Source: Acipenser ruthenus
Lineage: Eukaryota; Chordata; Actinopteri; Acipenseriformes; Acipenseridae
Direction: 5' to 3'
DNA length: 64,000 bases
NCBI RefSeq assembly: GCF_902713425.1
Contig: NC_081190.1
Coordinates: 99,579,571-99,643,570, forward strand
Shown: in pieces, positions 18,338 to 31,552 of the stretch
Position numbering within the stretch: position 1 is the stretch's first letter
How the letters are laid out: every line of letters starts with the position of its first letter
Position numbers and translations under genes: made by a program
The notes under the pieces: generated by a model
Database searches by the model: none
What the model was told of the DNA's origin: nothing
The model's input: the letters and a program-made list of their open reading frames with translations, nothing else

Positions 18338-19996
18338 CTAACACAGCAGGTTCGGTCCGGGAGGCGCTACAGACCAGCCGGCAGCCAGAGGAGCCCACGA
18401 CCCCCAACAGCACACTGCCCAGCCAGTTCAAGCAGAGGACGCCCATGTACAACAGCAGCACCAGCCCCTCAACACCCACTTCTCCGCCTGCCGCCAGCAG
18501 CACCCCGACCCCCAGCACTCCCCCAGCCGCGGCACCACAACCCGCCGTGCAGCAACCGCAACCCCCGCCACAGCAGCAGCAACCCAAGAAGAGCCTGTCC
18601 CTCACTGTTAGTACCCGCCTGTCCCTCACTGTGCGAGCACCCGCCTGTCCCTCACTGTGCGAGCACCCGCCTGTCCCTCACTGTGCGAGCACCCGCCTGT
18701 CCCTCACCAAGTACCGCACTGTACCCAAACGCTGCCTGTCCCTCACTGTAAGTACCGCACTCTACCCAAACGCTGCCTGTCCCTCACTGTAAGTACCGCA
18801 CTCTACCCAAACGCTGCCTGTCCCTCACTGTAAGTACCGCACTCTACCCAAACGCTGCCTGTCCCTCACTGCAAGTACCGCACTCTACCCAAACGCTGCC
18901 TGTCCCTCACTGTAAGTACCGCACTCTACCCAAACGCTGCCTGTCCCTCACTGCAAGTACCGCACTCTACCCAAACGCTGCCTGTCCCTCACTGCAAGTA
19001 CCGCACTCTACCCAAACGCTGCCTGTCCCTCACTGTAAGTACCGCACTCTACCCAAACGCTGCCTGTCCCTCACTGCAACCCAAAACTAAGCTTGCTCTA
19101 CATTGTAAGTACCACACAATGATTAATTTTGTGGCACATTGTCAACAACAGACACACCATGCTTATTTAAGACCATACAACTGAATTGTTTGGTTCATTT
19201 GGGAGAGGTCATTTTGAACTGTCCCTTCCACAGAGAGAACAGATGTACGCTGCGCAAGAAATGTTCAAGACGGCTAACAAGGTCACAAGACCGGAGAAGG
19301 CCCTGATACTGGGGTTCATGGCAGGATCTCGAGGTATGTTAATAAATACGTCCGTTCTATACTTTGTAAAGCGCATTTTATTCCTGAACTATGTGCTGTG
19401 TCTCCCAGTTTGTGGACCTACTTTCATTGTAATAAACTTTAGCTGCAGCAACTGTGGTATAGTTATTTATTCTCAGTTGTTTTGTACTTCCAGTTGGTAT
19501 TAACAGTAACACATGGCTCAAGCAAACGTTTGGTTTATATTTTATTATTTGTTTTTAACAGACAACGTTTAAATTCACTGAACACAGTATCATGTGGCAT
19601 GCAGTGCCCAAGTTGTCCACAAGGTGTCTCTCTACTATAGCAATTCTAGAAAGGCAGACCAACAAGAGTCTTCACTGTATTTGTCAATTAAACATTACCT
19701 GCCGTTACAAAAAATGATTGATTGTTTTTTTTTTTTTTTGCTTTACCATCACTATTAACCAGATTTGTATTTTTGTTTTATCAAGTGTTACTTATTTACA
19801 TTTGTTTACAGAAAACCCTTGCCCGGAGCAGGGCGACATCATTCAGATTAAGCTCAGTGAACACACTGAAGTTTTACCAAAGGCAGACGGCACTGGCAGC
19901 ACCACCATGCTCGTCGACACAGTTTTTGAGATGAACTATTCCACAGGCCAGTGGACCAGACTCAAGAAATACAAACCTATAACCAACGTGTCTTGA
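18338..19996 (+). CDS. nelfa: nelfa, last three coding exons (NELF complex subunit A), partial
   Basis: The exons are 18338-18606, 19234-19333 and 19812-19996, joined in frame with GT/AG borders, and encode the C-terminal 183 residues. The first encodes a Pro/Ser/Thr/Gln-rich linker. The last two encode the highly conserved tail: REQMYAAQEMFKTANKVTRP, ALILGFMAGSRENPC, and VDTVFEMNYSTGQWTRLKKY, ending KPITNVS. NELF-A binds RNA polymerase II within the NELF complex and holds it in promoter-proximal pausing. Earlier exons are not in the window. The 18 kb upstream consists of LINE sequence and the U1/5S array, so these lie in a large intron or the locus is rearranged. The intron after the first exon holds an unusual splice-donor minisatellite. 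Confidence 0.92.
18607..19080 (+). repeat. Minisatellite made of copies of the nelfa exon end and splice donor
   Basis: The exon ends CTGTCCCTCACT and its donor is GTTAGTACC. Directly after it come three 26-bp units (18616-18693) repeating CTGTCCCTCACTGTGCGAG. Then nine units of 41 bp each repeat CTGTCCCTCACT followed by a donor-like hexamer at 18748, 18789, 18830, 18871, 18912, 18953, 18994, 19035 and 19076. Five of these are GTAAGT, three GCAAGT, and the last is decayed (GCAACC). The first repeat donor (18748) is in frame with the exon. Confidence 0.92.
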
Positions 19997-22540
19997 GTGA
20001 CCTAAAGGACTTCTTTGGGGGGCAAATCAAGCTTGTAGAGTGTAGGCCAGATGCAATAACAGTTATATTTATGTGACACATCTAAAAGCAGTTGTAATGG
20101 TTCTGGGCTCCAGTGTTTTTTTTTTTTTTTTTTTTTATGATGTCGGTGTCTGATGTACCTGGAGCAGTCTGTGTAGATATGATCTGTTTAAAGAGGGCTC
20201 TCTTTTTATGTGAACTGGAAAACAATACACATTTAAAACAAATAGCCTGGACTGGTACAGGTATCTGAGGGCTAGAGTCCAGAATACCCCAACGTACATC
20301 ATCTGGGCTGGAATGATTTGCTCTTAAGTGATATGAACACATTATTATTACTTTTTAGAACTGGTTTTCTTATTGGTAACTATACCCACTCTTTAAATAC
20401 ATGGTGAAAGGTAGGGTGTTTTTTTGCGGCAACGTTGACAGTGTCTGAATTGTTTGCTTTTTGCCCATCAAAATGCAGATATCTTCGTTAAACTGCTGCT
20501 TTAAAAAAAAAAACTGAAACTATACAACACCAGAATTGTAAATAGTGGAATGACATCATTTTATCTGTTAAAGTGTAGAACTCCTTCAAGCACAGTTTAC
20601 TTGTTTTTTTCACCAGGGGTGAACAGCTGTGCATTCTGCTTGTTAAGATAAATAAATGTAAAAAATCACAAATTCTTAGATTACTTTTTTTTTTTTTTAA
20701 ATGGCTTTTTTCTACTTTTTCTGGACCGTTAAAGGAAAAACAACATTTAGAAAAGTTGGGTATTACATCAAAACAGTTTAATTGATGAAACTTTGTGACT
20801 AGGACCCATTGATGCCAGTAATTCAGTTATGATTATAAGAATGTTATTTTTATTTATCTTAAGTAAACAGTCCAGTGCAACACTGCTTTATAGTGACAGA
20901 TGTTTTACCATGGTGAATTTAACCCATGTTTTAGATGATTAAATAAGGTTTATATTGGTATTGAATTCTAGTAGATTATACCTTATTCATTTATATTTTT
21001 TAACAGCAATATAACTAAAATGTGAACAATTTGGAAGATAGTGAAAGGAAAACTGACTACCCCTCCAACTAACAGAATGATCCCAAACAGATTCTCCAGT
21101 AGGTTGCATTAAAACAATATGTAGCTGCTTTCCGTTTGTAGAACATGTTTCTTTGTTTGTTTGTTTCAACATCTGGTAAAGCTTGGGTTTGGTTCACATC
21201 TTAGTAGCTCAGTTTGGTGTCTTGGTTATCTGGTGCCTTCATTGAGAGATGTAATTCATTTTGTAAAGTATGTTGCATTACAGTAATAGTTCAAGGCTCT
21301 TTTCTATTGTTTTTTTTTTTTTTGTACACAAAAATGAAATAGGCCTTTCTTCTGGTACGCACTCTGTCTAAGATGTATAATAGATTTTTCTAAATCGAAG
21401 CTCTATTGGGGAGGGGGGGGAGAAAAGTTCAGTTTTATGAATGCTCAGCCATAGTACATTTAGTTTCTGTATTCAGGCAGCTGGTTGAACTGGCAGTTGC
21501 TCTTCTAGCCACCATGGGAGTGCTGTACTGGTCTTACAGTAAGAAACGCAGCATTCCAATAAACACAAGAAGAAATTGTATACTGTGCATTTCTGTGAAT
21601 CCTTCTTTTTTCAGTCTTTCTAAAACTGGTTTCACCAGCCCCTTCAAATCATATTACTGTTTCTCAGCTTACACAACTTTGAAATCTTCTCTTCAAAATG
21701 TTTCTTTACACATTTAAATGTTTTTTTGCAAAGATTCAGCCTGATTCAGCAGTATTGAGGTACAATTCAAACCCTTTTTCAGCCCTGTCACCTCAAGAAG
21801 CACCACGGTTACACAGACTCTCGGATTAAGAAGTCAGTAAGAAATAGTTACTGCAATAATATCCAGAATACTGTTTATATCCCTCCGCCAAAAGCTGTAA
21901 ATAAAAATAATTGCTATTGGTATCATTAAAAGGTTTATCACCCCACTACCCACATTCACTGGATACACATGTAAAAATGTCATTGTGCCAGACAACTCCT
22001 TTTAGATATTCCCAATAGCTTGTGTCGCAGCCAAGTTTCATCACAAGATTGAGAGGCGGTTCTCTAGGTGCTGTATGTGTAGACGTCACGTGTGTACGAT
22101 ATAGTGTGTTAGGGTGCACTGTTAACATGGAGCTACCGCCCCTCAAAGATGTACGGAGGGAACTTAAAAACTTAATAAAAGAAATGTAACTTGCATAATT
22201 CTTAATGATTAATATTCGTGCAATTTACATCTATAAGATTAACCTCGTTTGGAAACTCTTATTGGTAGATTGCTGGGGAGGATCTCCTTTCGGTTCACCT
22301 TATTGATTTGGATTTCATATTTGGGTACTCCCAATTAAAAGTTGACTACACAAAACACACTTACAAAGGCAGAGAAAGTAAAAAAAGAATTGATGTCTAA
22401 AACAAGATGATGTACCAGATGTAGGTACTAAATTGGACTACATTTTTTATCTTGAAAGGTTGTTTAAATTAGAATCGCAACAGAAGAATTTTAATTTTGT
22501 CAGCTTTGAGGGCATTTGTTAATTCTTCGCGCAGAACGAA
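19997..22540 (+). other. nelfa 3' UTR and following intergenic DNA
   Basis: After the stop the sequence is AT-rich with many T-runs and no coding frame I trust. A candidate polyadenylation signal AATAAA lies at 20651-20656, and others occur further on. I see no gene or clear repeat between here and the Tc1 elements. A (TA)n run at about 22546-22573 abuts the outer Tc1. Confidence 0.5.
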
Positions 22541-22542
22541 TA

Positions 22543-22577
<35 letters not shown>

Positions 22578-22795
22578 TGTGCTCAAATTTGTTGGTACCC
22601 TTCCACAAAAAACAAAGAATGCACAATTTTCTCTGAAATAACTTGAAACTGACAAAACTAATTGGCATCCACCATTGTTTATTCCATATTTAATAGAAAT
22701 CAGACTTTGTTTTTGATTTTTTTATTCAACTTAATATTGTAAATAATAAAACAAATGAAAATGGCATGGACAAAAATGATGGGACTGCTAACCTA

Positions 22796-24883
<2,088 letters not shown>

Positions 24884-25826
24884 TATGGTGTTCTTTTCTT
24901 TGGAAGCTTCATTTTTTCATCTGTGGATATAGAGCTGATGTGACTTGCCAAAAAGCTCCAGTTTTGACTCATCTTTCCAAAGGACATTCTCCCAGAAGGA
25001 TTGTGGCTTGTCAATATGCATTTTAGCAAATTCCAGTCTGGCTTTTTTATGTTTTTCTGTCAAAAGTGGAGTCCTCCTGGGTCTTCTTCCATGGAGCCCA
25101 CTTTCGCTCAAAAAGCGACGGATAGTGCGATCAGAAACTGACGTACCTTCACCTTGGAGTTCAGCTTGTATCTCTTTGGCAGTTATCCTTGGTTCTTTTT
25201 CTACCATTCGCACTATCCTTCTGTTCAATCTGGGGTCAATTTTCCTCTTGCGGCCCCGCCCAGGGAGGTTGGCTACAGTTCCATGGACCTTAAACTTCTT
25301 AATAATATTTGCAACTGTTGTCACAGGAACATCAAGCTGCTTGGAGATGGTCTTGTAGCCTTTACCTTTACCATGCTTGTCTATTATTTTCTTTCTGATC
25401 TCCTCAGACAACTCTCTCCTTTGCTTTCTCCGGTCCATGTTCAGTGTGGTGCACACAATGATACCAAACAGCACAGTGACTACTTTTCTCCATTTAAATA
25501 GGCTGAATGACTGATTACAAGATTGGAGACATGTGTGATACTAATTAAAGAAACTAATTAGTTTGAAATATCACTATAATCCAATTATTTATATCTTTTC
25601 TAAGGGGTACCAACAAATGTGTCCAGGCCATTTTAGAATATCTTTGTAGAATAAGCAATAATTCATCTCTTTTCACAGCTTCTTTGCTTTATTCTATAAC
25701 ATACCAAAGGCATGCAAGTATACATGATAAAATAGCTTTTAATTTCATCATTCCGGAGGAATGAAGCATTATTTCAGTGAGCTGTAAGGGTACCAACAAA
25801 TTTGAGCACGTCTGTGTGTGTGTGTA

Positions 25827-25878
<52 letters not shown>

Positions 25879-25885
25879 CTCCAAC

Positions 25886-26103
25886 TACTAACCAGGCCCG
25901 ACCTTGCTTAGCTTCCGAGATCAGACGAGATCGGGCATTCTCAAGGTGGTATGGCCGTAAGCGAACGACAATCTTGGTTTATCTCTTTCATAGTATTAAG
26001 TTAATATCATTCATGCAATGACAGGTTGGGGGAGGGATTTCCAGATCTCTAATTTGTCACAAACGTTAACATTTAAGCAGCTCTGGGCTCCACGTGTGCG
26101 GGC
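25886..26103 (-). pseudogene. Truncated inverted 5S rRNA orphon with array flank
   Basis: 5S sequence on the minus strand (25962 down to about 25886) keeps the first about 77 nt and loses the 3' part at a (TA)n edge. The array's 5S upstream flank follows (26103 to 25963, including the GGTTGGGGGAGGGATTTCC block). It is in the opposite orientation to the main array. Confidence 0.88.
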
Positions 26104-26136
26104 CAATAGCAAGGCTCATGCATGGTAATACGTATA

Positions 26137-26370
26137 TCTTGCGTTGTTCCACACTCTCCCATCTCATCCATTCTCCCTGCTTGGCCTGGGAAACGGCCTT
26201 TACGCACCTCATCCTCTCCTCCTGTTTTTGCACCTCGTTGACCACCAGCTTCCTCTGTTGAGCTGACGCTGCCTTGTGCCATGTAGGAGGAGCTGAACTG
26301 AGACCAAGAATCCCTCTTCTATGCTGAACTTGCCCCATGATATCACCGATTCGAAGGGCAGCCTTTGCAT
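26137..26370 (-). mobile_element. Fragment of the restriction-endonuclease LINE
   Basis: It matches about 17883-18117 of the larger fragment: MGQVQHRRG, WHKAASAQQRKLVVNEVQKQ and QGEWMRWESVEQRK are readable on the minus strand. It abuts the 5S orphon with only about 30 bp between. Confidence 0.8.
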
Positions 26371-26800
26371 AATAAGCAGAAAACTTAGTACTGTATTATT
26401 CGTTTGTCCCTTAATTAGCCTGTCAGTTTCCTAGACAGAACAAGATTAGGCACATCCAACAGGACCACACACACACAGCTACTACTACTACCATTGTGCA
26501 CAGCATCATTACTGTAATAACTTCAGTATTCCAAAAGATCATTAAATACAAATATAAAACAAAACATAAAACTCGAAATTAAACCTAACACACGTGATCC
26601 ATACAGAAACCCTTACGCTTTAGGAAATGTGAGCCATGAAGTAAAATACAGGTAAACAGCACCTCCCTGCACAGGTTATGTAAATGTCCAGTTTCAATCC
26701 AGCGAGGGGCGGGAGTTTTCAAGCAGCACTACACTCACGCACAGGACAACAAATTGACAGCTCTCCCAGAAGCTTCCAGCCGGGGGCATGTTCAATACTG

Positions 26801-26837
<37 letters not shown>

Positions 26838-26949
26838 TCTCTGTATGCATGTCGGTGTCCCTATAAATCTTTTTTATTCTATTTTATTTTATGTACTGTT
26901 TTTAACTTTCTGGGTCACATTTCGTCACGAATTGAGGAATGGTGTGTGC
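26371..26949 (+). other. Unassigned sequence with a (TAA)n microsatellite
   Basis: The only structure I see is a TAA run of about a dozen repeats at about 26801-26837. Confidence 0.5.
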
Positions 26950-27350
26950 AACATATTAAACTATCATATTTGTTCCTGTGTGGGATGGGACAATAAAAAA
27001 ACAAAAAAGAAAACGATGTTTAGACTTACAGCTTCCAGGATAGTAACATAAATAACAAGGGAAATAGCGCCCCCTGTCAAGCTGCAGAAAGAAAAGCTTA
27101 CAGCACCTGGTATTCCCAGGCGGTCTCCCATCCAAGTACTAACCAGGCCCGACCTTGCTTAGCTTCCGAGATCAGACGAGATCGGGCGTTCTCAAGGTGG
27201 TATGGCCGTAAGCGAACAACTCTTGGTTTATCTCTTTCATAGTATTAAGCCAATATCATTCATGCAGTGACAGGTTGGGGGAGGGATTTCCAGATATCTA
27301 ATTTGTCACAAAGAGTAACACTTAAGCAGCTCTGAGCTGCACATGTGCGG
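26950..27350 (-). repeat. Inverted orphon of the 5S part of the array unit
   Basis: About 400 bp matching the array around 5S on both sides, in inverse orientation, with more divergence than between array units. Both this orphon and the one at 25886 continue into CCAATAGCAAGGCTCATGC, which the main array units lack, so they derive from another 5S unit type or from one another. Confidence 0.85.
27095..27213 (-). rRNA. 5S ribosomal RNA, full-length orphon on the minus strand
   Basis: All 119 nt match the array 5S genes on reading, with the internal control region intact and a TTTT run after the 3' end. It may be transcribed. It lies outside the main array in inverted orientation. Confidence 0.92.
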
Positions 27351-27442
27351 GCCAATAGCAAGGCTCATGCATGCTAATACGTCTTACTAGAAGGGAGAGC
27401 TAGCTTTGAGGTTTGTTATTATTTACAAAACCACTGCCAAAA

Positions 27443-28650
27443 ATGAGTGACATTCCACCTGTTTCCATTAATATATTTGGGGATGAAACTCCAGATAACT
27501 GGTAGAACACCAACTTTCTGAGTGAAGACAGCAGTCCATCTGAAAAAAATATAAATAAAATATGTGCACCAGCAACTTTCAAGAGTAGACACATAACAGT
27601 AGATGAGGAACAGCTAAATGAAATAGAAGAGAACAAAGACTGAAAAAACACTAAAAAAACAACAGCATGGGCTGTTAATCTGTTAATCAATCTTAAAGAC
27701 TGGATTTAAGAAAAAAATATGTACATTCATTTTAAGGACATAAGGAAAAAAAATCTCAGCATCATGTTATGTGTTTACTGCCCAGTCCCTGACCACCCCG
27801 ACGCCTCCTCAAGACTCATCCCTTCTGACAGCACCTGTAGAACTCCTCTTTTCCCTCTGGACACTTATCACTCTTCCTTAATGCGCTTTACTTGCACTTA
27901 TCTGCTCCCTATTTTACTGCATTTAATCCAGTACTTTACAGCGTATTGTACTGTAATCTGCCACAAGTGTTATTCAATCTGTAGTATTTTGCATTTAATC
28001 GTATCCCGATGTAACTATCACTGACACTGTTATCTGCTCCGATATTGAACCGTATTTTGTCATATACTTGTACTTACTAGAATTGAAGTCATTGTGTTTT
28101 ATCTTGCTCTTAATTGTATTAATACTTGTACTGTGATTCTTGAAATTTATTTTTTGTTTACGACTGTAAGTCGCCCTGGGTAAGGGCGTCTGCTAATAAA
28201 TAAATAATAATAAATACATATTAAGGGAATTTTATGCCAGTGCAAAAAGTTCAACTGGGGACCAATATTCAGTCTCCAGTTTTATAACGCTGAGAGCTGG
28301 ACTAAATAGATGTTTTAACAGTAGAAGTTTTAACATCTCTGCTGACAGCGAGTATTAAATCAACAAGAACGTATTCCTGTCAGTCATGAAAACTTAGAAA
28401 AGCACGTAAAAACAAGGCCAGACACCACCCCCCGAATTACTTGCCTGGATTTTAAGCATCTGCGAGAAAGTGAGGCACTGTCCCCTGACACAGCGGTCGG
28501 CTTGGTGCGTAAAGTCTGGTTTGATCTTCAACTTAATCTGGCACGATTTGGACAGATCTTTTGAGATCCGAAAGTATGAAAACGGACTTGAATATGTGTG
28601 CCTCGCATATAACGAGTACACAAACTCACCTGATAGAGATACAGCTTCAG
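27443..28650 (+). pseudogene. Relic of a KIAA1958-like (DUF3504, Crypton-related) gene
   Basis: Two homologous stretches flank an inserted LINE end. The left one (27443-27715) reads MSDIPPVSINIFGDETPDNW and later TVDEEQLNEIEENKD and KKTTAWAVNLLINLKDWI, with stops. The right one (28226-28650) reads FYASAKSSTGDQYSVSSFIT and [20 protein letters not shown]. Then, after a frame change, it reads [20 protein letters not shown] followed by [19 protein letters not shown]. The pattern is that of KIAA1958/QRICH1-like proteins, which descend from Crypton tyrosine recombinases. It is broken by stops and at least one frameshift. The assignment is from memory of family motifs. Confidence 0.6.
27770..28222 (+). 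mobile_element. L2-like LINE 3' end inserted in the relic
   Basis: It contains a segment typical of fish L2/Rex-type LINE 3' ends, finishing with CTGTAAGTCGCCCTGGGTAA, GGGCGTCTGC and a tail of TAA/ATAA repeats. The left border is approximate. It separates the two parts of the KIAA1958-like relic. Confidence 0.65.
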
Positions 28651-28922
28651 CATCCATGGCAGCTTTTCCCCTTACTTCCTCTGTGTCATTTGAAACTCAG
28701 CCCATCATCAGAGTGTGCTCAGTCCTTTCGTTTCTAGCGAGATGTCACTTTCGATGCAGAAATTCACAATAAACAGACATGTGCAATTTATTTTTAATAA
28801 GCAAACAATAAATTAAATTTGGGAATATATTACATTGCGGATGTATACACAATAAAAGTTTCTGGTTTTGTCTTAATTTAAAATGTTTATTATTTTTCAT
28901 CCCCCAAATGACAGTTAGCCAT

Positions 28923-29070
28923 GTTATAAGCGAAACCACTTGCGGTTCCGATGATTGATATATATCACTTCTGGGGTGGTTAAAGGCCCTTGGCTGACAC
29001 CTCGGGCCTTAACACCACCCCAGGCATGGTATATATCATGGGAACCGCATGGCCCGTCGTGGTTTATACC
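28923..29070. repeat. Near-perfect hairpin element (about 67-bp arms)
   Basis: The left arm (GTTATAAGCGAAACCACT, GCGGTTCC, TGATATATATCA, GGGGTGGTTAAAGGCCC) is mirrored by the right arm (GGGCCTTAACACCACCCC, TATATATCATGGGAACCGC, CGTGGTTTATACC), with a loop of about 14 bp at 28990-29003. It looks like a palindromic MITE or foldback element. I cannot name its family. Confidence 0.7.
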
Positions 29071-29078
29071 TTACATAT

Positions 29079-29178
29079 TGTAGCGATCTCGCCCTCCGCC
29101 TGTTTGTGGATTGCCTCGCCCTGTGTTACTCGCCTGCCTGCATTAACCGAGATCGCTACAGTGGTGTCAGAAGTGGAC
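29079..29178 (+). mobile_element. LTR-retrotransposon fragment: short LTR end and primer-binding site
   Basis: A TG...CA segment of 82 bp (29079-29160) ends in matching inverted repeats (TGTAGCGATCTCG and CGAGATCGCTACA). Directly after it comes TGGTGTCAGAAGTGGAC, a primer-binding-site-like sequence of Gypsy-type elements. The rest of the element is absent. It is a fossil fragment and the family is uncertain. Confidence 0.5.
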
Positions 29179-29224
29179 GTAGTTACCCCGGCATGTAATT
29201 GTTGGACTGTAGCCTGGTGAGCAA

Positions 29225-30130
29225 GTCTGGGGCAGACTTGAGGCTGGCAGGAGAGAGTGTAGTGCAGAGAGCAGTGTAGCGGTATAGTGTGGGAGAAACG
29301 AGGAAGCAAAAAGACAAGGCGAGCAGCAGAGTTTTGGATGAGCTGGAGCGGATGGATAGCGGAAGCAGGGAGGCCGGCCAGGAGAGAGTTACAGTAATCA
29401 AGGCGGGACAGTATCGGGGCCCGAACAAGGAGCTGCATGGAGTAGTTGGTGAAGAAGGGGTGAATGACGACAAGGAGAGACAGAAGGTGAATGAGTGAAG
29501 AAGGGGAAAAAATCCAGCAGAGTGGTTAGGGTTGGAGAGGTGGATGTTGAAGTCACCTAGTAAAATAACAGGGTTGGAGGGAGAGAGGAGGAAGTCAAGC
29601 TCATCAAGAAAGTTAGTGAGGGAGGGAGACAGAAGTCATGTTCCCCCACCCCATCCAGAGGGGCGAGGAGAGTGGGAGAGGAGGTAGAGAGGAAAGGGCG
29701 GCTGGAGTGGCAGTGTTATCAGGGGAGATCCAGGTTTCAGTGAGAGTTAGGAAGTCAAGAGAGACAATGGCAGAAATTAAGTCAGCTGGAAGCCAAGCGA
29801 CAATTCCAGAGGGTGCCAGAGAAAGAGCGGGGGGTGGGGGTGAGCAGGGGAAGAGTGAGAGGCAGGGAGATGAGGTTAGGAGTTAGATTTGCGGTGGCAG
29901 GGAGGAGACAGAGGAAAGGAACAAGAGGATTACAAGGATATTAAAGATAGTCATGGTAAGGAGCAGTAGTGGAAAGGAAGTAGAATCGGTACAGGAGGGG
30001 GTGGTGCGAGAGGGAGACGAAAACACAGATACAGGAGGAGTGAGAGCATTAAATAAGAGAAAAGAAAAAGTAATTTATACAAACCTGGAGTTGGAGCCGT
30101 CAGATCGATGCAAAGTTTTTGCAGTCGGTC
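29225..30130 (-). mobile_element. L2-clade LINE, internally deleted, minus strand
   Basis: On the minus strand the endonuclease region is readable (TLTETWISPDNTATPAALS at about 29760-29690, then GDFNIHLSN at about 29555-29530). It passes directly into the RT C-terminal region (LSRLDYCNSLLAGLPAS and LQLIQNSAARLVF at about 29415-29320). The RT core between them is missing, so this is an internally deleted or recombined copy with stops. Upstream, Pro/Leu-rich sequence extends to about 30130. Confidence 0.75.
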
Positions 30131-30573
30131 CACATTGGCCTGTCCTCGTTTGGACTACCACAGTGTAGACCATCGACCCTTAGATGATGAGGCCCTTTGA
30201 TGAGCTGGCACTGACTGCTGGCACACTAGGTTAGCGTCAGTGCTTACATAATGCCCTACAGGTTGAGAGCTGGGTGCTCTAGACAATTGGCTACAGATTA
30301 CCCTAAATCCAGTCAGCTGTGCCCTGTGTACGAGTTGCTATATTGTTACACCAACACAACTCGCTCACATTACAACCTCAACTGACAATCATTCACTTTA
30401 CAAATGTGGTGAAATAGCCCAGATCTATTTTAAAACTATAAAAAAATTTGGAACATCCACCTCTTCACATCAGTAAAACATTTAGACAATACCGGACAAG
30501 CCAAGCCAGCTTCCGAGACAATCAATTAAAGCAGTACAGAGATCCTTCTTATGAAACGTTTATTTTTTTCATC
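30131..30573 (+). other. Unassigned sequence between L2 and Harbinger
   Basis: I recognise no gene, inverted end or tandem repeat here. It may hold the left end of the Harbinger element. Confidence 0.4.
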
Positions 30574-31260
30574 ATGGTGGCACTTGTTACTAACAGAGAA
30601 AGGCGGCATTTTAAAAGGGGAGAGGAAGAAGAAAGGATCGTAGCCTGAAAAACAGCAAGACCCCGAATTGTTAGGAAGGCATGCCTTTTTAGGTTTGTCA
30701 GAGGAAGAAATCATCACGATACAGATTGAGCACAAACACAATACTATCTTTAAATGAGGAAATTAAAGAGGACATCCATCCTCTCGCTGGTAGGAGTCAT
30801 GCTGTTCCTGGCCTAGTCAAATGATTGTGGATATTACATTATTTAGCATCTGGGTCATTTCAAATGACCATAGCTACAGTTGCTGGCATCTCACAACCAA
30901 CCTTTTCAAGATTTCCAGTCGGTACGGCAGGCCATGCTAAAACTGACCAGGAAATCTCTCACATTTTCCAGAGATGACAGCATTGTAGGAGCTCAAGCTA
31001 GGTATGTTAGTGGAGACTGTAGTTTAGCATAGTAATGATGTATAATTGTGCCAGCAGATTTTTGTTATAATTGTGCACATCGGTCCACAAGCTCTGTCAT
31101 TGAGCGGACATTTGGTTTGTTAAGTCGCTTCAGAAGTCTGGACAAATCTGGGGGTGTGGCACAGTAATAAACCTGACAAAGTTTGTCAAATTATTGTTGC
31201 ATAATTTAACAGTCAACAATGGATTTGCTGGCGATAGACAAACCTATAAATGTCAGAACC
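30574..31260 (+). pseudogene. Harbinger/PIF transposase relic
   Basis: Degraded plus-strand coding sequence starts MVALVTNRERRHFKRGEEEE. Several frames then carry recognisable pieces: LNEEIKEDIHPLAGRSHAVP, TIATVAGISQPTFSRFPV, and SSVIERTFGLLSRFRSLDKS near 31100-31150. The IERTFGLL.RFR.LD block is the C-terminal signature of Harbinger DDE transposases. Multiple stops and frameshifts make it dead. Confidence 0.75.
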
Positions 31261-31552
31261 CCACCATAATAATAAAATGAGATGCGACAATGCTGGACGT
31301 GGAAGAGAAATTAGAAAAAGTGTCACTACAGAGCTGGAAGTATTTTCAATATGTATTGTCATAATACCAAAAGAAGATGCTTCAAGCTTGTATTGAAGCA
31401 GAATTTATTTTTTTGCTGAAGTCAAGTGATATCATTACATCTATCATAACTAAAACATGTTCATTTTTACAATGTCCAAGCCATAACCATGCAATGTAAC
31501 AGCAATAATATTTTCTAAAAATATTGGATAACAGATTGAATGCACTTTTTAG

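Noticed and set aside
18303-18629. Gly/Cys-rich minus-strand frame over the nelfa exon
   Set aside because: Antisense of a Pro/Gln-rich coding exon.
18601-19080. CRISPR-like array
   Set aside because: The repeats are contiguous with no unique spacers, and the genome is eukaryotic. It is a minisatellite.
21946-22146. 66-residue minus-strand frame in the nelfa downstream region
   Set aside because: No family motif, splice context or start context that I recognise.
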